From Planctomycetota bacterium (GTDB lineage Bacteria; Planctomycetota; Phycisphaerae; WQYP01), in NCBI GenBank assembly GCA_021816165.1, contig JAKAYZ010000066.1:1-7983 (forward strand): a stretch of 7,983 nt of DNA, read 5' to 3'. The notes under the pieces were generated by a model. The model had not been told where the DNA came from. It saw only the letters and a program-made list of their open reading frames with translations, and did not search any database. Below are positions 1-5,977 of this stretch, in pieces (the stretch's first letter is position 1; each line of letters begins with the position of its first letter). The position numbers and the translations under genes are program-made.

Positions 1-554
1 CGTGCAGCCTCGGAAAGAACTGCCGTACCAGGAAATTTGTTGAATTTGCCCAACAGGCCTTCGAAGCGTCGCTGTATGCATCTGCCCGGTGTCTCCGCCG
101 CGGAAGGAAAAACAGCCCATGAATATGTGAATTCCAGACCAAGCGCCGCCTGAATTTCCTCAATATCTTCCTCCGTCTGGAGTACATGGGCAGTGAATTG
201 GTCACGCGTTCGAGGTATGAGCACCAGCAAATTCCCGACCATATCGGGGCTCAACCACGGGAAACCTCTGCCGAACCTCGTCAATCTGTATTCGGATCGT
301 GTGCCCTGTCCATACCACGTGATGTCCGATTCAGTTTCACGGGAATCGGGCCATCTGATGAAAACCCGATGTTTGACATTTTTACCGCCACCGGGTGGGT
401 GCGGGGTAAAGGATCTCCAGGCCGATTTGGGAAGATAAAACCCAGCCTGATGCGCACCAGTCAGTCCGCAGTCGTTGGCGGAGATGAATTTCAGGAGGGC
501 GGTGCCATATTTAAGTGCGGCGGCAACAGCCTGTTCACATTGAGCCGAAACCAT
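1..554 (-). CDS. EcoRII-like type II restriction endonuclease, N-terminal part (runs off the window)
   Basis: Cleaves DNA at the site protected by the neighbouring methyltransferase. Translating the minus strand from ATG at 554 gives 184 uninterrupted codons to the window edge. Residues 24-42 (ISANDCGLTGAHQAGFYLP) and the stretch around TRFGRGFPWLSPD closely resemble the N-terminal effector DNA-binding domain of EcoRII (SANDTGATGGHQVGLYIP and TRWGRGSPLQDPE as I recall them). The PD-(D/E)xK catalytic domain of EcoRII is C-terminal and would lie beyond the window, so activity cannot be judged. The start is supported by AAGGAA seven bases upstream. The gene follows the methyltransferase stop after 27 bases, so the two are probably co-transcribed, methyltransferase first. 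EcoRII cuts CCWGG and needs a second site as effector; carrying this over to the present enzyme is inference. Identity of the domain is firm; the exact cleavage site is less so. Confidence 0.9.
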   Translation of the reverse strand, partial: MVSAQCEQAVAAALKYGTALLKFISANDCGLTGAHQAGFYLPKSAWRSFTPHPPGGGKNVKHRVFIRWPDSRETESDITWYGQGTRSEYRLTRFGRGFPWLSPDMVGNLLVLIPRTRDQFTAHVLQTEEDIEEIQAALGLEFTYSWAVFPSAAETPGRCIQRRFEGLLGKFNKFPGTAVLSEAA

Positions 555-581
555 TCTGGAGTTCCTTCTACATGGCCGCAG

Positions 582-1835
582 TTATGCCGCACCGCGGGTC
601 GATTGAACGCGGTTCCGGCCCTTGACCAGACATCCGGTACCGTAACCGGCCAGATGGCGGCAAAATACCTCAACAATCTTACGGCCGACGGCTTCAACGA
701 TATCAGGGACTACGGAATTTCCGAACTGCCGATATGCCTGTGTATCCGAAACCACAATGGGAAACCCATTCGGGTGGCCGAATGTTCTGGCGTTCTCTTC
801 GCTGTAACCCATGAGTCTTGCCGTCTCACGTGGTGTAAGCCTGCGTGGATTGCGACCATTCTGTCTGATCAGAATTTCAGAGCCGTCCTTGTAATATCTG
901 GCACTGAGGGTCCGTGTAATGTCTTCCGGGCCGACCAGTCCGTAACCGAATCCATTGCCTTTTTCGCGATGTCGCCTCGCATATTCCTGCAGGTAATTCC
1001 ACAGATGGTCAGTCAAGGTGTATTTTTTATCCGGATCAGGATCCAGTACATCGGCCAGTGTGGGGTGGCCTGTCGGCGGCTCCGGAAATTCAAATGGAGG
1101 GCTGTTGCCGAACACTGTCCGGTCAAAGCAGACAATCAGAATTCTTTCCCGATGCTGCGGCACCCAGTGCGCTGCGTCAATGATGCGGGAAAATACCCTG
1201 TAGCGCAGCCGTTCCAGTTCAGATTGAATAACCATCCATGTTTTACCACGATCATGCGATTTCAGATTTTTGACATTTTCAAGGAAAAGTACCGGCGGAC
1301 GTTTTGCCTTGACGATATCGCATATCCTGAAAAATAGATTACCCTGCCGCTGGCAGTTGAATCCATGGGCCTGGCCGAGGGAATTTTTCTTGGAAACTCC
1401 AGCAATGGAAAAAGGCTGGCATGGAAAACCGGCGGCAAGGATATCGTGATCAGGTATGTCCTTCATTTTCACAGCATTGATGTCGCCGTGAATTTCATGA
1501 TCACCGAACCATGCCTGATACGTTTTCTGACTGTTGCGGTCCCATTCAGAAGTAAAGACACATTCTCCGCCAACTTTGGTAAGCCCGATGCGAAATCCGC
1601 CTATCCCGGCGAACAGATCAATGAATCGGAACGGCATGAAAGGTGCAGCGGTATATGGTAATGTCTCAAGGGAGCTGAAAAGCGTGGGTTCGCGACCCCC
1701 AGCACCGGCACGGGATGCCTCATGGAGCAAATGCAGCACGAATTCCTTCAGACTCATCCGCCGCCGGTACTTTTCGTCCTCCAGCCATGTACGTAGGTTG
1801 GCGGGTACATCACGGATCAGAATATCATTCGGCAT
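582..1835 (-). CDS. Dcm/M.EcoRII-like DNA (cytosine-5)-methyltransferase with N-terminal ribbon-helix-helix-like domain
   Basis: Transfers a methyl group from S-adenosylmethionine to cytosine C5, protecting DNA from the adjacent nuclease. All hallmarks are present in the 417 residues: SAM-binding motif I FIDLFAGIGG (71-80), catalytic FPCQPFS with Cys139, ENV (186-188), QHRER (227-231) and the C-terminal YRQFGNSVV (368-376). The target-recognition stretch GNGFGYG...TRTLSARYYKDG (294-318) is nearly identical to Dcm/M.EcoRII, so CCWGG is the likely target. Residues 4-42 (ILIRDVP, then two helices) look like a ribbon-helix-helix domain, different from the M.EcoRII N-terminus. I chose ATG 1835 rather than 1964: the upstream 43 codons cover the promoter palindrome and have no family similarity. 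It is shorter than Dcm or M.EcoRII (about 470-480 residues). The gene is less GC-rich than the genes to the right. Confidence 0.95.
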   Translation of the reverse strand: MPNDILIRDVPANLRTWLEDEKYRRRMSLKEFVLHLLHEASRAGAGGREPTLFSSLETLPYTAAPFMPFRFIDLFAGIGGFRIGLTKVGGECVFTSEWDRNSQKTYQAWFGDHEIHGDINAVKMKDIPDHDILAAGFPCQPFSIAGVSKKNSLGQAHGFNCQRQGNLFFRICDIVKAKRPPVLFLENVKNLKSHDRGKTWMVIQSELERLRYRVFSRIIDAAHWVPQHRERILIVCFDRTVFGNSPPFEFPEPPTGHPTLADVLDPDPDKKYTLTDHLWNYLQEYARRHREKGNGFGYGLVGPEDITRTLSARYYKDGSEILIRQNGRNPRRLTPRETARLMGYSEENARTFGHPNGFPIVVSDTQAYRQFGNSVVPDIVEAVGRKIVEVFCRHLAGYGTGCLVKGRNRVQSTRGAA

Positions 1836-1847
1836 AACACGACTCTT

Positions 1848-1880
1848 GGAAAATCTGCTATCAATGATATCAGATTTTCC
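1848..1880. promoter_or_regulatory. 33-bp near-perfect palindrome, likely operator of the methyltransferase gene
   Basis: The arms GGAAAATCTG (1848-1857) and CAGATTTTCC (1871-1880) are perfect inverted repeats. Inside them TATCA (1859-1863) pairs with TGATA (1865-1869) around a central A at 1864. Only one of 16 pairs mismatches (C1858/T1870). It covers the -10 box and probable start of transcription and ends 13 bases before the ATG, a standard repressor position. It lacks a T-tract, so it is not a typical terminator. The natural candidate ligand is the ribbon-helix-helix-like N-terminus of the methyltransferase itself; that pairing is inferred. Confidence 0.75.
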
Positions 1881-1892
1881 CAGGGGCGACAA
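1864..1892 (-). promoter_or_regulatory. Predicted sigma70-type promoter of the methyltransferase-endonuclease operon
   Basis: On the minus strand, TTGTCG (1887-1892) and TATCAT (1864-1869) are separated by exactly 17 bases, matching 4/6 and 5/6 of the -35 and -10 consensus. Transcription would start around 1857, giving a short leader before ATG 1835. The -10 box sits in the centre of a 33-bp palindrome, and a CCAGG site (1880-1884) lies in the spacer. Confidence 0.6.
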
Positions 1893-2076
1893 CACGTTGA
1901 AGGGTAACTGGCCTCCTGTTACGGGGCAGCCCCTGCGAAAGAGAGACAGCCGTTGTTGGATCAAAATTCCAGTCCTAAGCCCCTGCGTTCGATAGCGTTT
2001 TGACCAGCCCTTTTCTCACGCCCTTGTCCGCCGAACCAGGCCCCTGAATCCCGAAATTATTTTTCCGGGTTTGTTT

Positions 2077-2105
2077 TTGCATAGCCCGGCGGGCGGGGTT
2101 ATAAG
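2077..2105 (+). promoter_or_regulatory. Weak candidate promoter for the HEPN-like gene
   Basis: TTGCAT (2077-2082) and TATAAG (2100-2105) are separated by 17 bases; the -10 matches 5/6, the -35 only 3/6. It lies about 50 bases before the ATG at 2154. The 318-bp region between the divergent start codons (1836-2153) holds this and the methyltransferase promoter about 185 bp apart; I saw no gene in it. Confidence 0.4.
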
Positions 2106-2110
2106 TAGCT

Positions 2111-2124
2111 ATGGTCAAGACCAT
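2111..2124. promoter_or_regulatory. 14-bp inverted repeat at the predicted transcription start of the HEPN-like gene
   Basis: ATGGTC (2111-2116) and GACCAT (2119-2124) are perfect inverted repeats separated by AA, five bases past the candidate -10 box. The position fits an operator, but the short length makes a chance occurrence quite possible. Confidence 0.3.
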
Positions 2125-2153
2125 CATGGCCGTGACCTGCCGAAAGGACGGGG

Positions 2154-3428
2154 ATGGTTACAAAAGAGGATAGCCTTCTTGGAGGAGCGGTGCAAAGGAG
2201 TACCGACAAAGCGACGGATAAGCTGATGCAATGCCTGCGGCTATTGTCTTCAGATTCGGCGGCACTTAATTCCGACCCCGCCGGGATTGAGCATTTTTCC
2301 CCGCCAAAAGTCGCCACCTACTACTCCCCCGGGGCACAAGATGTTGAAAACGAGGCATTACAAATCTTGGTAACGGATTGCCGTTGGCCGGCGACTTTTA
2401 ATCCGGAACGGTTCCGTACGCGGGTACGGGAGTGTTCGGTTAGGCTCCTGAACGAACACGCAAAAGAGGCGGATTCGCTCGCAGCCTACCAAGGCGCCAT
2501 CAACCAGCTTATTGATGAGGTACAGGTGAGAAAACACTTTACGGTCTGCGTGGGTATACGGGGACTTGAGGCGAAGCCAATCACCGTCGGGAGATGCCGT
2601 TTTAAACGCGTAACCGAAAAACAAGTTGACGGCGGTGCGCTCGGCAGGCCGGAGTGTGTCAAGCGAACACACGTGTGGAAGAGGGTTATCGACAAAATGG
2701 GGTGTTTCACCGAGGTCGACGCCGTGAACGATCGGCACGCCGCTGCAGTGGCCCGGGTGGCAATCGAGGAATCACTGAATTTTCTGAGGTACATCCAGGC
2801 AAAATGTGACAGCGATTTCGGCCTTCCGGTCCCGGAGATCGGCCTTGAGCCGGGAGATGCGATAGGCTGGACCGTGACGCTCGTCCACGATAACGCCACG
2901 CGATATCCATCGCTGGGAGAAAAAGCACCCCGTCCCTTCAGCCACCAGAAGTTTCTGCAGTTGAACCAAATTCCGGAATCAGATGAGCTTCTAAAAATCC
3001 TCTCCAAGGCCGACGCGGCCAGGAGTGATTTGGAGAAAAGAATCATCCTCGCCCTCGCCTGGATCGGCCAAGCCGTCTTGGCTCGCTCGCACGACGTCCG
3101 ATTCGTCTGCCTGACAACGGCCTTGGAGGCCATCGTCCTCAGGCCAAAAGAACAACACGTCATGAAATACATCGGGGCTCGCGTCGCTACGCTGATGAAC
3201 AACGAGGATGAGGGAAAGGCGGCAAAAAAGGCCTACAAATCGCGCTCAGATTGCGTACACGGTCGTGGAGAGCATCCGAGCGAACATACGGTCACATCCT
3301 GGTGCAAGCGAGTCTGTGGAGTAATCGCGACGCTTCTGCTGGAACCGCAATTCGCCCACCTGCGTTCCACGGAGGATTTTATTAAGGCGCTTGACCAGCA
3401 GAAACCCGGCAAGACCGGCCCAGCTTGA
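2154..3428 (+). CDS. Apea-like HEPN domain protein, probable defence ribonuclease
   Basis: The 424-residue soluble protein has no signal peptide or membrane segment. Near the C-terminus it carries YKSRSDCVHG (361-370), where Arg364 and His369 form the Rx4-6H motif of HEPN ribonucleases. The surrounding form (Y-x-x-R-S...V-H-G) is typical of Apea-like HEPN proteins, many of which occur in phage-defence loci as RNases. The first ~200 residues are not recognised; 211-225 (ARVAIEESLNFLRYI) begins a helical region. ATG 2154 is preceded by AAAGGA at a good distance. The gene is transcribed away from the restriction-modification pair, from a weak candidate promoter at 2077-2105. It is a single gene without an obvious antitoxin beside it. 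RNA cleavage and anti-phage activity are inferred from the motif and the neighbourhood, not shown. Confidence 0.75.
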   Translation: MVTKEDSLLGGAVQRSTDKATDKLMQCLRLLSSDSAALNSDPAGIEHFSPPKVATYYSPGAQDVENEALQILVTDCRWPATFNPERFRTRVRECSVRLLNEHAKEADSLAAYQGAINQLIDEVQVRKHFTVCVGIRGLEAKPITVGRCRFKRVTEKQVDGGALGRPECVKRTHVWKRVIDKMGCFTEVDAVNDRHAAAVARVAIEESLNFLRYIQAKCDSDFGLPVPEIGLEPGDAIGWTVTLVHDNATRYPSLGEKAPRPFSHQKFLQLNQIPESDELLKILSKADAARSDLEKRIILALAWIGQAVLARSHDVRFVCLTTALEAIVLRPKEQHVMKYIGARVATLMNNEDEGKAAKKAYKSRSDCVHGRGEHPSEHTVTSWCKRVCGVIATLLLEPQFAHLRSTEDFIKALDQQKPGKTGPA

Positions 3429-3623
3429 GACGGGCCGCCCCGCCCGCGCCCCCAGTGTGTTCCGCCCGGCATGCGGCTTCGACCGTTAAGCCCGGATGGC
3501 CACACGATCCGATCCCATCCGAATGGCACGGCGGATCCGCCCAGCCGGCCGGACCGCCCACCCGTGGCTTTTACCCCTTGGCGACCAGCCTCCGGCACTG
3601 GATTCATTCCCCGCTTGGCGAAT

Positions 3624-3724
3624 ACCGCCCACCGGCCCGACCAACAAACCACCTCCATTTTTTTCCTTGCACACACCCAACCACGTGGTATCATTTGCCG
3701 GTGCTGAACTTGTTGCTGGCGTAG
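3624..3724 (+). repeat. ~100-bp direct repeat, copy A (promoter cassette)
   Basis: This 101-bp segment recurs at 4398-4497 in the same orientation with seven substitutions and one T-run length difference. The central 46 bp (3659-3704) are identical in both copies and contain a promoter. The similarity starts before the -35 box and continues past the predicted transcription start, so more than the promoter boxes is shared. It lies about 95 bp before a membrane-protein gene. Confidence 0.9.
3667..3694 (+). promoter_or_regulatory. Predicted promoter in repeat copy A, with CCACGTGG in the spacer
   Basis: TTGCAC (3667-3672) and TATCAT (3689-3694) are separated by 16 bases. The palindrome CCACGTGG (3681-3688) directly abuts the -10 box, a position where a bound regulator would affect RNA polymerase. 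The predicted leader to ATG 3820 is about 120 bases. Confidence 0.6.
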
Positions 3725-3819
3725 GCGCGGCGCCCCTCGGTCGCACGGCCGTATTTGTCTGGATCTCTCACACCGCGCATTTTGAGCTGCGCGTGCCCAC
3801 ACAAATTGGAAAGGCGTTT

Positions 3820-4272
3820 ATGGAACCAGTGAACGAAACCGGCCCGGCCAGCGGGAATCCTCAGCCGCCCGCCCCTTTTTCGGCACCCGAGTTGCTCGCG
3901 GTGGCGACGGCACAGCGTGCCGTCCTATTATTATTTCTCGCGGTTCTCGTCGTCGGCCTCGTTTTGGGTATCGCCCTGCGCGCCGTTCCCCCGGGTGCGG
4001 CGACCTCATTGAGAAGCCTGTTCGATGCCGTGGCGGCAGTCCTTTTTCTCATCTTCATGCACGGCCTGGCCAAGGCCACGCGGTCTCGCCACCCTTGGCT
4101 TGTGGCGGTCGCGGCGCTCATTCCGTTCGTCGGCCTGGTGGTCCTGTTGCTATCGAGCAGCAAGGCTATCAAGATATTGCGCTCCAACGGGGTGCCTGTT
4201 GGGTTCCTTGGTGCCAACGGCAGATCCATTCGTGACCTCCGGGCGAAGGCCGAGCCAAGTCGCCAGGGGTAG
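3820..4272 (+). CDS. Small three-helix membrane protein of unknown function
   Basis: The 150-residue protein has a Pro-rich N-terminus (1-23) and three hydrophobic segments: about 34-53, 67-84 and 93-112. A basic tail follows, with SSSKAIKILRSNGVPVGFLG (112-131). A tail of this kind, a last helix then 'K-A-x-x-x-L-R-x-x-G-x-x-V-G', recurs from memory in uncharacterised bacterial membrane proteins, but I cannot name a family. ATG 3820 is preferred because GGAAAGG lies just upstream. The frame is open back to 3496, but that extension would translate the repeat and promoter. The gene is probably expressed from the promoter in repeat copy A. It shares that cassette with the next membrane-protein gene, suggesting joint control. 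Confidence 0.75.
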   Translation: MEPVNETGPASGNPQPPAPFSAPELLAVATAQRAVLLLFLAVLVVGLVLGIALRAVPPGAATSLRSLFDAVAAVLFLIFMHGLAKATRSRHPWLVAVAALIPFVGLVVLLLSSSKAIKILRSNGVPVGFLGANGRSIRDLRAKAEPSRQG

Positions 4273-4397
4273 CGTCCTGTGGCTTGGGTGGTGCTGGCCC
4301 TGGTTCCGGCGGCGGGGATATTTGGCTATGGGCCTGGAGCAATTTTCCCAAACGCCCCATCGCCCGGCCAACCCGCCAGGTGCTGCATCGCTTTTCC

Positions 4398-4497
4398 ACC
4401 GCCCACCGGCCCGACCAGCAAACCACACACATTTTTTCCTTGCACACACCCAACCACGTGGTATCATTTGCCGGTGCCGAATTTGTTGCTGGCGTGG
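4398..4497 (+). repeat. ~100-bp direct repeat, copy B (promoter cassette)
   Basis: Second copy of the element at 3624-3724, about 92% identical, same orientation, offset 773-774 bp. The identical core is 4432-4477. As with copy A, it stands upstream of a membrane-protein gene. No terminal inverted repeats or target-site duplications were seen, so a simple insertion sequence is unlikely. Confidence 0.9.
4440..4467 (+). promoter_or_regulatory. Predicted promoter in repeat copy B, with CCACGTGG in the spacer
   Basis: TTGCAC (4440-4445) and TATCAT (4462-4467) with a 16-base spacer ending in CCACGTGG (4454-4461), identical to copy A. Preservation of these boxes while flanking bases have diverged supports function. 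The predicted leader to ATG 4650 is about 175 bases. Confidence 0.6.
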
Positions 4498-4649
4498 TGG
4501 ATCGATGGGCGGAAAGCGTAATACTCTCTGGTAAGGGTAAATGTGAACACCCACAGGATAACTCTTAGTTGGTCGTTGGGTGGTTGCTGATCGTTTTACC
4601 GGCTACTGCGTTTGCAACTCAAGTACAACAAGGAACACGGAGAAATATC

Positions 4650-5630
4650 ATGCTGCGTCATACGGTTGCGGCCCTCCTCCGCCAGGACAAACGCCGTCGC
4701 TGGGCTGCCATTGGAATGGTCATCGGGCTGCTGCTGATACTTTTCCCAAAGGTGCTTTACCTCCCGGTGGCCGATCGCCAATGCCAAAGCTATTTTAAAA
4801 GGTCGCTCATCGAGGCGAGCGCCTCTTATTTGGCGTGCCGTGGCATCATTGGTGGGTTGGGAATTGTGGAGCACTCGCAGATATCAGTTGAGCCGTTCGG
4901 CATCGGTGTGGATGTAGAGCCGGCGCGCATAACCGACCCCTTAAAGGATGTTGCGGAAAGAGCGTCGGACGTTCTTTTCACCGCAATTGTGACCCTTACC
5001 GCCGAGGACGTTGGCTATGACATCACGCGAATGTTCGTGGCACCCACACTTGGCGTGCTGTTGCTGATGATGTCCCTGGCGGCGCTGCTGACGCGCCGGT
5101 CGCAAGGATTCCAAAATCTGGCATTTCGCGTCATCCTGTTGCTTTTGGCGCTACGTATAGCGTTGCCCGTGTCAGCGGGAGTCAGTTCCGCGGTTAACCG
5201 TGACATCCTGGCCCCCAGAATTACTGCCGCAGACGCCAATATCGGGAAGCTTTTTCCAACCCAGGACATCAAGGCACTCTCGGACTGGAGCCTGCCGCAG
5301 GTTTCGATCAAATGGTATTCGCCATTCTCCTTTGGATCTTCCGCGGCGGCCTATGCCCACTATGCGTTTGACAGGATTGCGGCCGTCTTGCGTGTGATCC
5401 TGGCGGTCACCGTCCACATGAAACCGCTGGCGGATAACGTGACCGAACTCTCCGGACTCTATTTCGCGCAAATACTTTTTAATGCGGTTCTGATACCACT
5501 GGGCATTTATTGGCTTTTGGTAAAGCTCTTCAATTCGCTCTTCAGCACGCGGCTGCCGCCCATCCTCAGGCCGGAAACCCTTCAACCCGCCGGCAGCCAG
5601 CCGCGCACCAAGCCCGATGCCACGGCCTGA
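4650..5630 (+). CDS. Multi-helix membrane protein of unknown function
   Basis: From ATG 4650 (GGAG seven bases upstream) this encodes 326 residues. A basic N-terminus (RQDKRRR, 11-17) precedes hydrophobic segments at about 18-38, 129-147, 158-178 and 270-294, so the N-terminus is probably cytoplasmic. A soluble region with two cysteines (45, 63) lies between the first two. Residues 80-118 (VEPFGIGVDVEP...TDPLKDVAERASDVLF) recall a motif of uncharacterised bacterial membrane proteins ('DPLNDLVERFS', from memory), but I cannot name a function. The C-terminus is Pro-rich. The frame continues upstream to TTG 4569, which would add 27 residues. Expression is probably from the promoter in repeat copy B. 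No catalytic motif was recognised. Confidence 0.8.
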   Translation: MLRHTVAALLRQDKRRRWAAIGMVIGLLLILFPKVLYLPVADRQCQSYFKRSLIEASASYLACRGIIGGLGIVEHSQISVEPFGIGVDVEPARITDPLKDVAERASDVLFTAIVTLTAEDVGYDITRMFVAPTLGVLLLMMSLAALLTRRSQGFQNLAFRVILLLLALRIALPVSAGVSSAVNRDILAPRITAADANIGKLFPTQDIKALSDWSLPQVSIKWYSPFSFGSSAAAYAHYAFDRIAAVLRVILAVTVHMKPLADNVTELSGLYFAQILFNAVLIPLGIYWLLVKLFNSLFSTRLPPILRPETLQPAGSQPRTKPDATA

Positions 5631-5780
5631 GGATGTATCAACCTGGCCCAAAATACCGGGCAGATGGCCAAGGCGTAGCCGCCATTCTTCGCCGCAATAA
5701 ACACCTCCAACCCCAACCCAAAATGGTGGCCCCTACCCACGGCAGATTCACCTCCGACCCGCGGGCATATTCCTGACTTA

Positions 5781-5803
5781 CCTTGGCGTACCATTCGCCA
5801 AGG
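5781..5803. terminator. Perfect 8-bp stem hairpin, possible transcription end after the membrane-protein gene
   Basis: CCTTGGCG (5781-5788) and CGCCAAGG (5796-5803) pair perfectly around a 7-base loop, between the stop at 5630 and the next promoter. There is no T-run after it on either strand, so it is not a standard intrinsic terminator; it could be an operator instead. Confidence 0.3.
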
Positions 5804-5831
5804 CGTCAACACTGGAACACTTCTTGACGGT

Positions 5832-5859
5832 TTGACAGCCGCCCGACCGACGGTAGGCT
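5832..5859 (+). promoter_or_regulatory. Predicted promoter of the two-gene operon
   Basis: A perfect -35 TTGACA (5832-5837) is followed after 16 bases by TAGGCT (5854-5859), a 3/6 match. The spacing TTG-17 bases-GGTA is exactly that of the two repeat-borne promoters, although most spacer bases differ and CCACGTGG is absent. Confidence 0.5.
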
Positions 5860-5977
5860 ATTGTGCAAGCCAATTTACGGGTGGAGGCGTTTCGGCGTGT
5901 AAATAGGTGCGGCTGGGCTTGGTTGGCCCGAAGGCCGTGGATGCTAGGATTTTGTTGACCCTCTTTGGAGAACGGAA

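Larger units (their letters stand above)
3429..3819. other. Gene-free stretch with the first copy of the repeat/promoter cassette
   Basis: This 391-bp stretch between the HEPN-like gene and the next start has open frames, but none with a credible ribosome site or protein-like composition; they are rich in Pro, Arg and Gly, as expected of GC-rich noncoding DNA. The right half holds repeat copy A with its promoter. GGCGC-G-GCGCC (3724-3734) is a perfect 11-bp palindrome just after it. I saw no intrinsic terminator with a T-tract after the HEPN-like gene. Confidence 0.6.
4273..4649. other. Gene-free stretch with the second copy of the repeat/promoter cassette
   Basis: This 377-bp stretch holds repeat copy B and about 150 bases of leader before ATG 4650. 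Short plus-strand frames cross it (for example 4284-4568) but translate straight through the repeat and lack protein-like composition. A frame opening with TTG 4569, directly after TAG at 4566-4568, runs into the next gene and would add a signal-peptide-like segment; it is discussed as a finding. No terminator was seen after the gene ending at 4272. Confidence 0.6.
5631..5977. other. Gene-free stretch with a hairpin and a promoter
   Basis: This 347-bp region holds no credible gene. It contains the hairpin at 5781-5803, a promoter at 5832-5859 and a ~110-base leader before ATG 5978 with a small GGCC-CGAA-GGCC hairpin (5925-5936). GCCAAGGCGT occurs twice, near 5667 and at 5797. No full third copy of the ~100-bp repeat is present. 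Confidence 0.55.

Noticed and set aside
186..1337. 383-codon plus-strand open frame
   Set aside because: It lies antisense to the methyltransferase and endonuclease, which have firm family motifs; its translation shows no domain and no ribosome site.
1923..1933. GGGGC-A-GCCCC palindrome between the divergent genes
   Set aside because: One-base loop prevents a hairpin, it is outside the predicted promoters, and it is short enough for chance in GC-rich DNA.
1836..1964. 43-codon upstream extension of the methyltransferase to ATG 1964
   Set aside because: It would translate through the predicted promoter and the 33-bp palindrome, and the segment shows no protein-like pattern; the domain begins right after ATG 1835.
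2486..3202. 238-codon minus-strand open frame
   Set aside because: Antisense shadow of the HEPN-like gene; composition is Ser/Arg/Thr-rich without motifs.
3496..3819. 108-codon N-terminal extension of the three-helix membrane protein
   Set aside because: It would encode the direct repeat and promoter as protein; ATG 3820 has its own ribosome site.
3624..4497. CRISPR array or insertion-sequence ends as an explanation for the repeats
   Set aside because: There are only two copies ~770 bp apart with genes between, no regular spacers, no terminal inverted repeats and no transposase.
4284..4568. Plus-strand open frame across repeat copy B
   Set aside because: It reads the repeat in a frame with no support, is Pro/Gly-rich, and overlaps the promoter.
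5582..5812. 76-codon minus-strand open frame after the membrane-protein gene
   Set aside because: No recognisable start signal or domain; it spans the hairpin and partly overlaps the upstream gene.
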